Of a DNA stretch of 64,000 nt, positions 26,736 through 36,715 are shown piece after piece. Source of the stretch: Tigriopus japonicus (Eukaryota > Arthropoda > Copepoda > Harpacticoida > Harpacticidae); the NCBI GenBank assembly GCA_010645155.1, contig JAAGOF010000182.1, positions 218,258 to 282,257 on the forward strand. The letters run 5' to 3'. The notes under the pieces were generated by a model. That model did no database searches. It saw only the letters and a program-made list of their open reading frames with translations, and was not told the DNA's origin. The position numbers were made by a program, and so were the translations under genes. Within the stretch, counting starts at the first letter, position 1, and each line of letters starts with the position of its first letter.

Positions 26736-28293
26736 TAGGGATGGGTGACACCGGCAATTTTGACCTCGACACCGACACCGACACCGAAAGGTTGAAACCG
26801 ACACTGACACCGACACCGGTGTCGAAGTTTCCCATCGACACCGCGGTGTCGACACCGCTGGTGTCGACGCCGACACCGATACCAATAACAACACCTAACC
26901 AATAGTTCATGTAGGAATTTGGAGTCTAAAAATCAACCAAAGTTTTATCAATCACATTAAATGTTCCACTCTTTTTGGTAACTCTCAAACCCCAAATGAT
27001 TAGTGAGGATCTGGTAAGTGATAACTTTCCCGTTTAGAGTTACTTACAACTAGGGTCCGGAATTAAATTCTTTTTGATAGGATTTACCCAATTTTTTCTC
27101 AATTTTTCTAATAATTTGGTTATTTCGAGGAAGAATTTAATATTGTTTAATTATTTAGGTCAAAAAATATTTCACAAAAATGAACAAAATAAAGAAGTTA
27201 AAACAATAGAGTTAATCCAAATTGAACCTAAGATTCCAAAATGTCAGCAAGCAGGCAATTATACGAAAATTGCATCAAAAATTACTAAAACATTCACAAC
27301 CCGAACACCATCATATTCGCAAAAAGGGCGGCATCTTTTGGGGGAAGTTAAAATTTTCTATGGTTAAATCTGTTTGGTGTAAAGTGCGCCTCTAACAGCA
27401 ACCCATTAAATTTAAATTGCTAAACACGTATTTGATAGATTGGCGTACACCGACAAAAACGCCAAAGAATGGCTTGGTCATGAATATTTATGAGTATATG
27501 GCTATTTTAGCAAGTATTTTGGAGTTTTGAAGGAAAAATGTTTTTAATATTTTGCCACTTTTATCAAATATTTGTCTGGGCCCTGCTTTTGAATTGGGCC
27601 TGGAAAAATATTTGCAAAATAGTATCAAATTCCAAAACATATTTTTTTCAAAACCCCTAAATATTTGCAAAAATCTGCATATTCCAGGAATATATTTTTG
27701 ACTACGCCATTATATGGTTTTTTGTCTGTGTGTACCGATGTTCCAAATTTGTTTTTCTTGAATTTGGTACATTTGGCCGGGTTTGGAGGCATGCTTTGCA
27801 AATAATTGTTTTAACAATACATTTTTCGATTTGCCTTAATAGATGACGCAGTTTTTTTCGTGTGTGATAGTAGTTTTGGTTCTGAATGTCTAATCTCAGT
27901 TTAAATGCCCTTTTGTAGGGATTATTATATTTATTTTTTCCTTGAAGCAGCCAAAATATTTGAAATAAATTAAAGAAAGACGGAGAAATATCTTAAAAAT
28001 ATTTTATATTTAAAAGATATATTTCTGGTCCCAACTTATGACCTTGTGGAAATTAACAGGCTCAAAATGGTTTCTCAGTGTTTTTGGGCTGGAGAAGTCA
28101 TTCTTCAAATCTTTGTTTTGGAAGCCTTACGTGTGATCGCAAAATTGGCGTTTTTGCGGAACTTTTCAAAAAACTCACGAAACCTTGAAATGTCGACACC
28201 GGAGACCTGGTGTCGACACTGACACCGACATCCGAATAAGCCGGTGTCGGTGTCGACACCTCAACACCGACACCGGCTTCTCGCCCACCCCTA
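26736..28293. mobile_element. Non-autonomous hAT-type transposon with GACACC-repeat ends
   Basis: The element is bounded by TAGGGATGGGTGA and the inverse of TAGGGGTGGGCGA. It is flanked by a perfect 8-bp duplication, CTTCAGAC (26728-26735 and 28294-28301), the hAT hallmark. Both ends carry arrays of GACACC/GGTGTC hexamers that are mutually complementary. There is no transposase ORF, so mobility would depend on a hAT transposase elsewhere. The interior contains material related to the 58112-58660 element, including an inverted copy at about 27586-28035. Confidence 0.9.
27586..28035 (-). mobile_element. Inverted, diverged copy of the 58112-58660 hAT-MITE family nested in the larger hAT element
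   Basis: The start GGGCCTGGAAAAATATTTGC and the end near ATATATTTCTGGTCCC match the two termini of the 58112-58660 element in reverse complement. Internal landmarks are in the same inverted order: GTCTGTGTGTACCGATG, ATTTGGCCG and TTTGGAGGCATG. Just upstream (about 27440-27582) is a truncated forward copy ending in CTGGGCCCTG. Confidence 0.65.
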
Positions 28294-28301
28294 CTTCAGA
28301 C

Positions 28302-28738
28302 CAATGTCTCGCACAAAACTAAGAACGGATCGCAATTAAACCCATGCATAACTTGAACACAAAAATACCAACTTTAGACAACGGGTTCAATTATCCTCTG
28401 ATCAAGTTTCATGAAAATGGGGCGTCTTTTTGGTAAACTGTAGCCCTGTTATTAACAATGAAACTCACAGCTACAGTATCTACACTCTTCCCCATAAAAT
28501 CATCAGTTTTAATCATCATTTTATTGTCTGAAATGCCTGAAATCCAGTAGATGCCAAATATCAACATTTTGACAGGCCAAACTGAGAGGAAACACGAGAT
28601 TGAACAATTTTTTCGCCAACTTATATTTGAGTTGTTGATGATTCCCTCCAAATGATTATTCATGCAGAATGCAGTAAAGAACAGATCATCTTTATGGAGC
28701 ACTATATTCTTCTCTTTGGTGGTGCTGTTAGGTACTTA
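28302..28738. other. Intergenic spacer between two DNA transposons
   Basis: AT-rich sequence with no coding signal. Its right end is the target site of the mariner-like element. Confidence 0.5.
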
Positions 28739-28887
28739 TACGGGGAGGGGCAGAAGTATCCAGATAAAACTTGGATGACGTATATCTCCTGAAGCAAGAA
28801 GAATATTTTTATTTCCCGCGTTTTTCTGGTTCGACCAAAAACCGGTTTTGAATTTTTGTTAATTTTTTTTTGTTTAAATCCGGAAAT

Positions 28888-30078
28888 ATGAAGCCCCATG
28901 AACAAAAGCGTAAAGTAATTGCTGAATTGCTCTCGGCCGGCAACGACGCCAGAGCCATCATCAAGTCAACCCAAGTACCTCAGGGCAAGGATGGCTCAAG
29001 CCAGGATTACTTTCAAAATACACACTGGGTCCGATTAGTACAATGAAAATTCAACGGAACAATATATTTGTGGCAAAAACCTTTCATTTTAGTACAATGA
29101 TCGGACCCAGTGTGTATTTTTGAAATTCGTCCTGACGTACAGTGGTTCCTGCCCAGGGCCACCGTCTACGAGGTCGTGAAGAGGCTGCAGTCTAGCCGGG
29201 GGACAGGCCCCCCCTGCGGCCCACACAGGGCAAAAAAGCGGACCCCCAGGTTCTTGGCGGGCCTGAGGAGGTCCATCGAGGCCAACCCAGCTGTGTCCAT
29301 ATCGGCCCACGCAGCCAGGCGGTCCGTGAGCAATAGGACTGTGGCCAGGGCCGTCAAGGAGGACCTGATCTTGACCTCCTACGTCAGAGGCAGACGCCAC
29401 CTTCTTACCGAGAAGATGAAGGCCACCAGGCTTGAGAGGGGCAAGAAGTTGCGCAAAATCTGCAAGGTTAATCCAAGGACGGTCAGACTTTTCTCAGATG
29501 AGTCAATCTTCACGGTGGATGGCACGTACAACCCCCAGAACAACCGATGGCTTGCCGAGAACAGAACCGTTGTGCCTCCCATCATGAAGACAAAGAATCC
29601 TGCCAAGATTATGGTCTTTGGCCTCATCAGCAGCGACGGGAAGGTGATGCCAGCCCATGTCTTCCCTCCCAAATTCAGGCTCAACGCCGCCGGGAACGTG
29701 GAGCTTCTAAGGAAGGTCATGAGGCCCTGGCTGGCAACTTCGTACCCACCAGGAACCAAATTCATGTGGATCCAGGACTCTGCTCCGTGTCATGTGTCCA
29801 ATGTTTCCATGAACTTTTTGAACAGCAAATTTGACGTGGTGGTCAAGAAAGACGAGTGGCCTTCAAACAGCCCTGACCTCAACCCATGCGACTTCTAGTT
29901 GTGGTCCAAGCTGAGGAGGAAGGTCAACAAGATGCCCCACAACAGCCTGGCGTCTCTGAAGTCGTTGGTGAAGCGGAACATGGCCTCCTTCTCCACGGCC
30001 GAGGTCGCCAAAGCCTGCTCGGCCTTTGTCGGCCGCTTGGACGCCGTCATTAAGGCTAACGGTGACCATATTGAATAA
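28888..30078 (+). pseudogene. Transposase of the DD37D mariner-like element (interrupted)
   Basis: The ATG at 28888 opens MKPHEQKRKVIAELLSAGND and runs to STQVP. The frame resumes at 29155 as RATVYEVVKRLQ, after a 165-bp insertion. The catalytic triad is visible as FSDESIFTVDG, WIQDSAPCHVS and SPDLNPCDF. The third Asp follows the second with 37 residues between, pointing to the DD37D (maT-like) group rather than classical DD34D mariner. An in-frame TAG at 29896-29898, right after the last Asp in a position usually Tyr, breaks the protein. The frame then continues LWSKLRRKVNK and ends with TAA at 30076-30078. The N-terminal part should bind the TIRs as a helix-turn-helix domain. With an insertion and a stop it cannot be functional. 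Confidence 0.88.
28987..29151. mobile_element. 165-bp miniature element inserted in the transposase gene (probable hAT MITE)
   Basis: It splits the transposase coding sequence between codons for Val and Arg. The flanks are CCTCAGGGC (28978-28986) and CCCAGGGC (29152-29159), an 8-bp duplication if one T was gained on the left. Removing the element and one copy restores the reading frame (VPRATVYEV). It has imperfect terminal repeats and a strong internal inverted repeat, AAAATACACACTGGGTCCGA at 29016-29035, matched in inverse at 29100-29121. A related end occurs at 51021-51050. Confidence 0.75.
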
Positions 30079-30197
30079 AAATGTTCTTAATTGTTGTCCA
30101 AACTTTTTTTTGTTAAATACACAATTGGCTGAAAATAGCTCTTGATGCTGTAAATTATGTTCAAAGTTTTGTCCGGATACTTCTGCCCCACTCTGTA

Positions 30198-31190
30198 ATC
30201 TGAAACCATTGGTATTTCAGGATAAGTTGAATAGGGTTGATGATGAGTGGTGAACGTGATTTACCCACAAATGGGGTGCATTTGATTACCTCTAAAAGAC
30301 AGATACACAAACTAGAATGATGTCTAGACACTTTATTCACTGAATTTTAATGAAATATTGAATATTGAGTCCATAACACTTGCCTATCGGTCAGTCCATA
30401 GGGCCTCATTGGGCTCTCCAAAACAACAACAAACAGCTGTCTTCGCATCCTCTTCTGTAAGGATATCCATGGTATTGCTAAATGGTACGTACATTCAGCT
30501 TGAGAGTGGCCAAGTAAATAATCATTTCTGTCGAAGAAATGAATATGTAATTGGCATGTAACTATGCGTGAAGTCAATTATATTTTTAAAGAAGTAAATT
30601 ATAAAATTAATAACATTTTTTCAAGTAATTGACCCAACTCTGGCATTCACAAAATCTTGAATTTACCCCCATCTATAGAGCATCACAATTTTATCCATAT
30701 CCATTTGCTCTTTGCCGGTAGGCATAAATATGAAACACGACGTAACCCTTATTGGCAAGATGACACTATTTCATTTAATTTAAACACTCAGACGATATTT
30801 AAAAATGGAGGTTGCGTTAATAGAAATCCTACATCGAACAAGAAATTGCACATTTTCATTTTCATTTCAAATTTGACCTAAAAAGTTTGTCGATTTTTTT
30901 AGGTCCGAGTCCAAAAAAGTTGACCTTTTAAGTGGCATATTGAGAAGAAATTTTTTTTTTCTGAAATTGTTCACTTTAAACCTCTTTTTTGCCAGTTTTC
31001 TCAACTTTTTTCCCGCCCACTAAAGACCGCGAATGATAGAGATCCCGATATTACTGCAGGTTGACTTGACATTAAAAACTGCATACAAAAACAACGCCGA
31101 ATGCCTTGTTATGATTGTTTCTGATTTCTTGTTAAATGTACTGATTTATGATTCAAAAACCCCGAGTTGCCCAAAAACGTTCGTCAAGCA
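30198..31190. other. Intergenic DNA, no gene recognised
   Basis: AT-rich sequence with only short, domain-free open frames. Confidence 0.5.
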
Positions 31191-31195
31191 CACGG

Positions 31196-32075
31196 TACGG
31201 GCGCACGGTAAATAGGTCACGATAAATAGGTCACAGGAAAAAAGTCACAGCAAAACAGTCATGGTAAAAACGTCACGAGGTAAAACGGTCATGGTAAAAA
31301 CGTCATGAGGTAAAACGGTCATGGTGAAAACGTCATGAGGTAAAACGGTCATGGTAAAAACGTCCTGAGGTAAAACGGTCATGGTAAAAACGTCATGAGA
31401 TAAGACGGTCATGGTGAAAACGTCATGAGATAAGACGGTCATGGTGAAAACGTCATGAGGTAAAACGGTCATGGTAAAAACGTCATGAGGTAAAATGGTC
31501 ATGGTAAAAACGTCATGAGGTAAAATGGTCATAGTAAAAACGTCATGAGGCAAAACGGTCATGGTAAAAACGTCATGAGGTAAAACGGTCATGGTAAAAA
31601 TGTCACATTACACATTTCACAGACGTGAAGCTATGGTGATAGCCCAGGGGTCCCCACGGACCTTGATTTGTTTCGTGGTTGATGATTGTCCCCTGGGGCC
31701 CCAGTATTGGCCGGGTGGAACACAATATTTCCCCAGTAAATGTGTCATTATCATGGTCAACACTAAGCCATTCCCAACACTATTTGTTTTTAAACAATGG
31801 TCCCAACCCGCCCCAGATCCGAAGGAGGGTGGTCCCTCCTTCGGATTCTACTTCTAAAAGCAAAATTGTACTCTTTTTTAAGGATCGGCCTGTCAAAATC
31901 GGCTTCTATAACACTCCGGGTGGAACACAATCATTCCATTGAAGAGTGACCCTTTTAATGTGACCATTTTACCGTGACCGTTTTACCCTGTGACCTTTTT
32001 TCCTAGTGGCCTTTTTACTGTGACCTAATTACTTGTGACCGGTTTGCTTGTGACCTTTTTGACTATAATCACGGA
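31196..32075. mobile_element. Candidate non-autonomous element with modular GGTCAC-type inverted ends
   Basis: The left part is built from variants of GGTAAATAGGTCACGATAAA. The right part (31945-32065), read in reverse complement, is built from the same modules, for example GGTCACAGTAAAAAGG and GGTAAAACGGTCACGG. The two ends are thus long inverted repeats made of about 15-bp subunits. The core holds a duplicated motif CCGGGTGGAACACAAT (about 31709 and 31917) and a perfect 13-bp hairpin at 31817-31846. There is no transposase. The superfamily and exact ends are not established. Confidence 0.55.
31261..31606. repeat. 30-bp minisatellite, about 11.5 units
   Basis: Tandem repeats with an exact 30-bp period; the two halves of each unit are ATGGTAAAAACGTCATGAGG and TAAAACGGTC. 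Units differ by a few substitutions (GTAAAA/GTGAAA, ACGG/ATGG). Each unit is itself a degenerate double of the roughly 15-bp module at the element ends. The minus-strand ORF reading MTVLPHDVFT repeatedly is an artefact of a period divisible by three. Confidence 0.95.
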
Positions 32076-32194
32076 ACAGAAGCAAAAAAACGGAAAAATT
32101 GTCTCACTCGCCTTGCCCTCGCCCTCTTTTGTTGCCATGAGTAGACTACAGTTGGTGTCTGATTCTGTGGTATCAAACCTTGGCTTTTCAGTCT

Positions 32195-32425
32195 TTTACG
32201 TTACCTCTAAGTACTTGCTTGCCCCAACCTTGAGACCCTTGGCAAACCAGAATGGTGGCATCCTCTTGGTGTTGGTCAGGAAGTTGTCCATGACAAAAAT
32301 ATTGCTGCCCCTATTGCCAACTTCGTCTCTAAGCTGTCCCAGCCTCCAGCTTCTTCTTGATGTCGTAGACCATTGTTTTTTTATGCTGAAGATGGTCATG
32401 CTCTCTTGGAATGCATTTGACACTT
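32195..32425 (-). pseudogene. Decayed mariner-like transposase fragment
   Basis: On the minus strand one frame reads MVYDIKKKLEAGT, resembling the linker after the transposase helix-turn-helix. A later frame reads KRMPPFWFAKGLKVGASKYL, resembling the segment between the first and second catalytic Asp (compare KMPPIWFQTGYRLTAIDYL in the 42.4-kb element). The two pieces are in different frames with material missing between them. Confidence 0.45.
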
Positions 32426-32584
32426 CATCTTTTTGCTGTCATTTCAAAAACAAAACAAAGCTCATACTTTAACTGTAGCTTAATTAAAAGCCAAGACTTG
32501 CCTCTTTCAAATAAAAATAAAAAAAATATTGTTATCTTGAATAATACATGAGATATTAACCTTCAAAGTTAATTCCGTTTTTTG

Positions 32585-32715
32585 CAGCCGTACCGTCTAT
32601 ATACTACCCTCTTCTGCAGCACTTCAAACATAGCAACTGTTAGTATACTTGAGCCACGTTAATCTGACATGATTTTGGTATATTCGAGTTTTTGTGGTGT
32701 TAACATACGGCCTAC
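32585..32715 (-). repeat. Dispersed repeat related to 61033-61250
   Basis: The reverse complement shares ordered blocks with 61035-61160: TAGGCCGTATGTTAAC, GTCAGATTAAC and the following AGTATACTAACA. Both are non-coding. Confidence 0.5.
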
Positions 32716-35700
32716 AATTAAGAAATAGTGAAAAACGCTCAAAACTCAAGTTTACTTCGGAATTTCAAATTTTAGTTGAAATTTATTTTTCCGCTCCCTA
32801 AAGATGAGGGATAGGAAGAAATGAAAAAAGAAAAAGTTTTTAGGGACCTTTGCCTTCTAGATGGAGCTAATTTAATTGACGAAAGGAAACCGGGGTTGAC
32901 GTACCCCAAAATTTAATTTGGCCAACTACCTTAAATTGAATGACTAGATAGATATATAGTAAAGATGGAAAAGTCTAACGAGGAAAGCAAGATAAACCAC
33001 CCAGGATGCAAATTTATTGATATCTATTTTTTGGAGCAGTCTGCAATGGATCCACATTTCGGCAGACGTTTTGAAACTGCATTACGTATACTTTATACAC
33101 ACAACCTCCATCCTTTTATGACCCTATTATACCTTGTAAGATCAAAATCCACCTTAGAATCCAATTCATTTTTTTATATTTTCGATAAGAAAAAAAACAT
33201 TGATTCCATCCATGATTTGACAACCTGGCCTGTGTACAAAAAGGTTCTGAATTTGATGACACACCAGTCTTCAAGGACAATTGAAGAAAGATATTGGAGT
33301 TGAGCTCAAGTATCAGTTGATATTTTTCAAAGCCCAAATCTGTCCTGGTTGTTGGCGCACCAAAGCCTGGCTGTCTAGCGGGCTAAAGAAAAAGTTTGCC
33401 AGTTCCAAGATTGAGTCCACTTGTCTCCATCCCTAAGGTCTTCTTCAATTTCTTTCCTTGCGTCTGCCATCATTTCAAGGGGTTCCATAGCTCCGTATAT
33501 AGAAAAAAGAGCACAATGGTTGGTTCCACCAAGAAGGAACACCAGCGAAAATCATACACAAAAGGTGCGCCATAATGCGGGACAAAGAAAAAGAGGAAAG
33601 TTTCCAGGAAACGAAAAATTGATAAGATTTTTGGGGCTCAGTTGACCTTGTGATAGGATCAGTTTTGCCTTTGAATTTGCTCCAATGACGAGAGGGGTCC
33701 ACGTAGACATCAAATCTGATCTTGGTCGGAGTGTTCTGGGGCCATTGAATGGACATTCTTGAAAATGACAGATGTTAAGCAAATTGTTCAGTCCGTTAGG
33801 CACACTCTACCATCCAATTTCATGGGTCTGCAAGCAAGAAAAGCTTCCCAGTGTCCCAAGAGGGCAAGCAAGCTAAGACCAACTGAGATGTACTTCTACC
33901 AAGATGGCCTGACTTCTCGTTCCTTAAATGTCCGGAAGCATGACGACCTTTCTACTTGTTGGTTGGCAAGGCCATCATCTTTTTCTATTTAATTTTTGGA
34001 GAAGCATCATCATAAAGCGTCATTTAACACCACAAAGCACAAAAAATGTAATCATCACAAAATGGTCTCGATGATTCTCTCACGCTGAATATTTTTATGG
34101 GTGCTTGTCTGTTTTGGGTTTGCGAAATTCATGCAGAGACTATCACGAGTTCATCACGAACACTCATTGAGTGATTGATTGTGCTTTATTGTTCTGTTTT
34201 GTTTGAGGTTTGATAAAACCCTTGGGAATTTGTAAATATATTTCAAATCTATGTACTTAAGTGATTTGAATACATCTTGGTAATGGAAAAGTTTAGGCAA
34301 AGATAACCTATGTAATAGGATAAATGCCCCTTTCTGGGATCCCTGGTTTAGGCTACTCAAAGATGACTCAACCAGTTCCGTGGTCTATGGACCACTATAA
34401 CTATATTTCGGTCAACCTTCCATCAAGCAAACACCAAATGACTTTTTACTTAATCAACAAACGTCAATTTTTCACATAATAGAGGGACAAAAAAATACAA
34501 GAATAGCAAGTTAGTTCATCTAAAATGTTCACTTCATGACGACATTCACTTAAAAGAGTACTCACATAATGGAGAAGAAAAAAGAACTAATTTCAATCTC
34601 AATTTGATAACAAGACAACTACAAAAGATAAAAAAGTCAATTTTGATATCATGTTTTATGAATTGAAATGCGTCAGGAATAGTAATGTTTCTGCCACTTT
34701 CCTTGATTTCAGTTTTATTTAGTGTTGTTTAATGATTGAAATAATATTCCACGTCTTAAAAATAAGGCATAATAAGAGTTTCTAGGCCCCTTCAAAGTTT
34801 GCATTCAAATCCAAGGTTTTTGCTATTTGGGGGGGAATATTCCAATGGATCAGGGTATTCAGCTGGAGGTTTTGGGGCCAAAATAGCTAAGGATGTGTGA
34901 GAGCCGATCCGAGATAAAGCCTCCAAAAACCTTAATTAAAATTTTCGAGCCCAATTCGCAATCTTCATATTGACAAATAATTGAAACAAGAACTTTCCCT
35001 CACGTAGCAAACTGAAATGCCCGAGCCTAGTTCTGGCCCATCCCTAGCCAGTTTGGCCCCCAAATCCCCAGCTGAATTCGTCCAACCACACTCATCCATT
35101 GCAAATGTCCTAATCCCAGTCCGGCCCTGAAATTCCCACAAACATGGAAGACTCCCAAGATCTCAAAAGAACAATCAATACATCAAATTTCAATGGATTG
35201 CCAATTTTGCCATCGTGCTGTATTTGACCGACTTAGATTTTTCTTACCAAGGAATTGCAGATTCATTGGAAAAAATTAGAAAAAAAGAAATTGTTGCTTT
35301 CTCTGAAATATGTCATTAGCATGTGCTCGATATTTAACTCGAACCTGAAAAGTAACACGAGACACTTGAAAGTGCTCCCTATCTACTGGAAGGTGGGAAA
35401 ATGTGCGGTTTTTTAAGTTTAACAACCTGTCTCCCTATTAACTTTTTGTACACCAACGATAAAGTATATCTCCATAACAACTTGTCACGACCATACAGCA
35501 ATTCATGTGTTGCTTTGTTGTGCCGTTTCATGGAGCGAGAGCGTCGACAAACGTCGCGACCAGCTAACACTGCATACGCTTGGAAAGAGACAAAACTCAT
35601 AATAAGTCAAGCAAATGTATCAATTGGTAACACAATGTCTCATGTGATGTAGCTAAACCATTAGTACATTGCTATAACTAGTTCATGTAATATATTTTGC

Positions 35701-36435
35701 ACAACTTCTTGAATCATGCTAAGTTTCGTCTCTTTGCAAGTGTATGCACAGCGTGAGCTAGTCGTGAAACTTGACCATATTCTGGCGCCATTAAAAGACG
35801 AAAAAAACGCCCTCCAGCGGCATTTATAGCATTTCCAGTAATGGAAAATAGAGAAATTCCGAAAATACGCCCTTCACTTTGCTAAGTTTGCATGCCTCTC
35901 GTACATCCCCAGTGATTTGAAATTCGCAGCAGTTAACAGCAAGTTGTTAATTATTGTATCAAAAAACAGTCTTAAATTTTAAGAACATCAAGATTTTTGC
36001 CTCATTTTGAAGTTATTACAGGTTTAAAATGTCAACTTTAGTTTCAAAATTAGTCACCCTCTACATATGAATAAGGAGAAAAAAGGGAAAAGGAGAATGC
36101 AAGAGGGGCCGTCAACCAAATCAGAGCGACCAATTTCAGACCTTAAAAAAGGAATAAGGGAAGCTTTCCGACTTGTAGACTTTTGAACACCTTTGTGACA
36201 AACCAATCCAATTTTGGTGCATAACAAGAACACAACTTTTGAAGTTAGAATAAATGGCTCTAGAATGAAATGAAAAAGAAACACCAAACACTGATGAAAC
36301 TTGCGTAAAAAGTGAAAGAAGTTACTACATAGACCGGGTCTCTTAGTACTGTGTACACTCCACGTTTTGAATCGCGAGACTCAATTGCTAAACATGAAAC
36401 ACTTTCAAATGAAATGACACCTTAGAAGTACTTTT
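32716..36435. other. Intergenic DNA between repeats and the capping-enzyme gene
   Basis: I see no supportable gene. Open frames are short, and none of the protein strings resembles a known domain. The stretch is AT-rich and looks mostly unique. Confidence 0.45.
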
Positions 36436-36441
36436 TTTAAT
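36436..36441 (-). promoter_or_regulatory. Candidate poly(A) signal (ATTAAA) of the capping-enzyme gene
   Basis: ATTAAA on the minus strand lies about 90 nt downstream of the stop codon at 36528. No AATAAA occurs in the same interval. Assigned by position only. Confidence 0.3.
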
Positions 36442-36527
36442 TTTCACATAACATGACGTTGTTTCACTTTTATATGTACATTGGATTTCATATAAGTGAT
36501 AGGCTCAATGTATGTATGTAGCTCGGG

Positions 36528-36715
36528 TTAATTTCGAGGCCGTTTTGGATTGGGTGGTCCCATCGGAACCGGAGGTGGTCGCTTCTGTTGTTGTTGCTGG
36601 TGATGATGATGATGCTGCTGTTGTTGCTGGTGGAAGGGCTCTCTATAGGCATGATTCTCGATGAAGTCCAATAGGTACTCTTCAGTCACCGGCTCTTGAA
36701 TACTTCGTACCACAC
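36528..36715 (-). CDS. RNGTT: Capping enzyme exon 8 (C-terminus, Gln/His tract)
   Basis: 188 nt from an acceptor TCTAG to TAA at 36530-36528. It encodes [19 protein letters not shown], then a [15 protein letters not shown] tract and a Pro-rich end with KRPRN. Vertebrate enzymes also end in a Pro-rich KRPRP-like tail, while the Gln/His tract is lineage-specific. Confidence 0.94.

Larger units (their letters stand above)
28741..30195 (+). mobile_element. IS630-Tc1-mariner element (DD37D type), TIRs and TA duplication intact
   Basis: TA dinucleotides at 28739-28740 and 30196-30197 flank inverted repeats containing GGGGCAGAAGTATCC and AAAACTT. The total length is 1455 bp, typical of the superfamily. 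It carries a single transposase gene, now broken, and a smaller element is inserted near the gene's 5' end. The precise TIRs indicate that the whole element is present. Confidence 0.92.

Noticed and set aside
29089..29765. Minus-strand ORFs of 103 and 128 codons
   Set aside because: They are antisense to the DD37D transposase.
31245..31592. A 115-codon repetitive ORF (MTVLPHDVFT units) on the minus strand
   Set aside because: It is the translation of the 30-bp minisatellite. A period divisible by three keeps any frame open.
33650..33960. Possible transposase remnant (YFYQDGLTSRS on the plus strand)
   Set aside because: One short string resembling QDGAPAH is not enough without other motifs in order.
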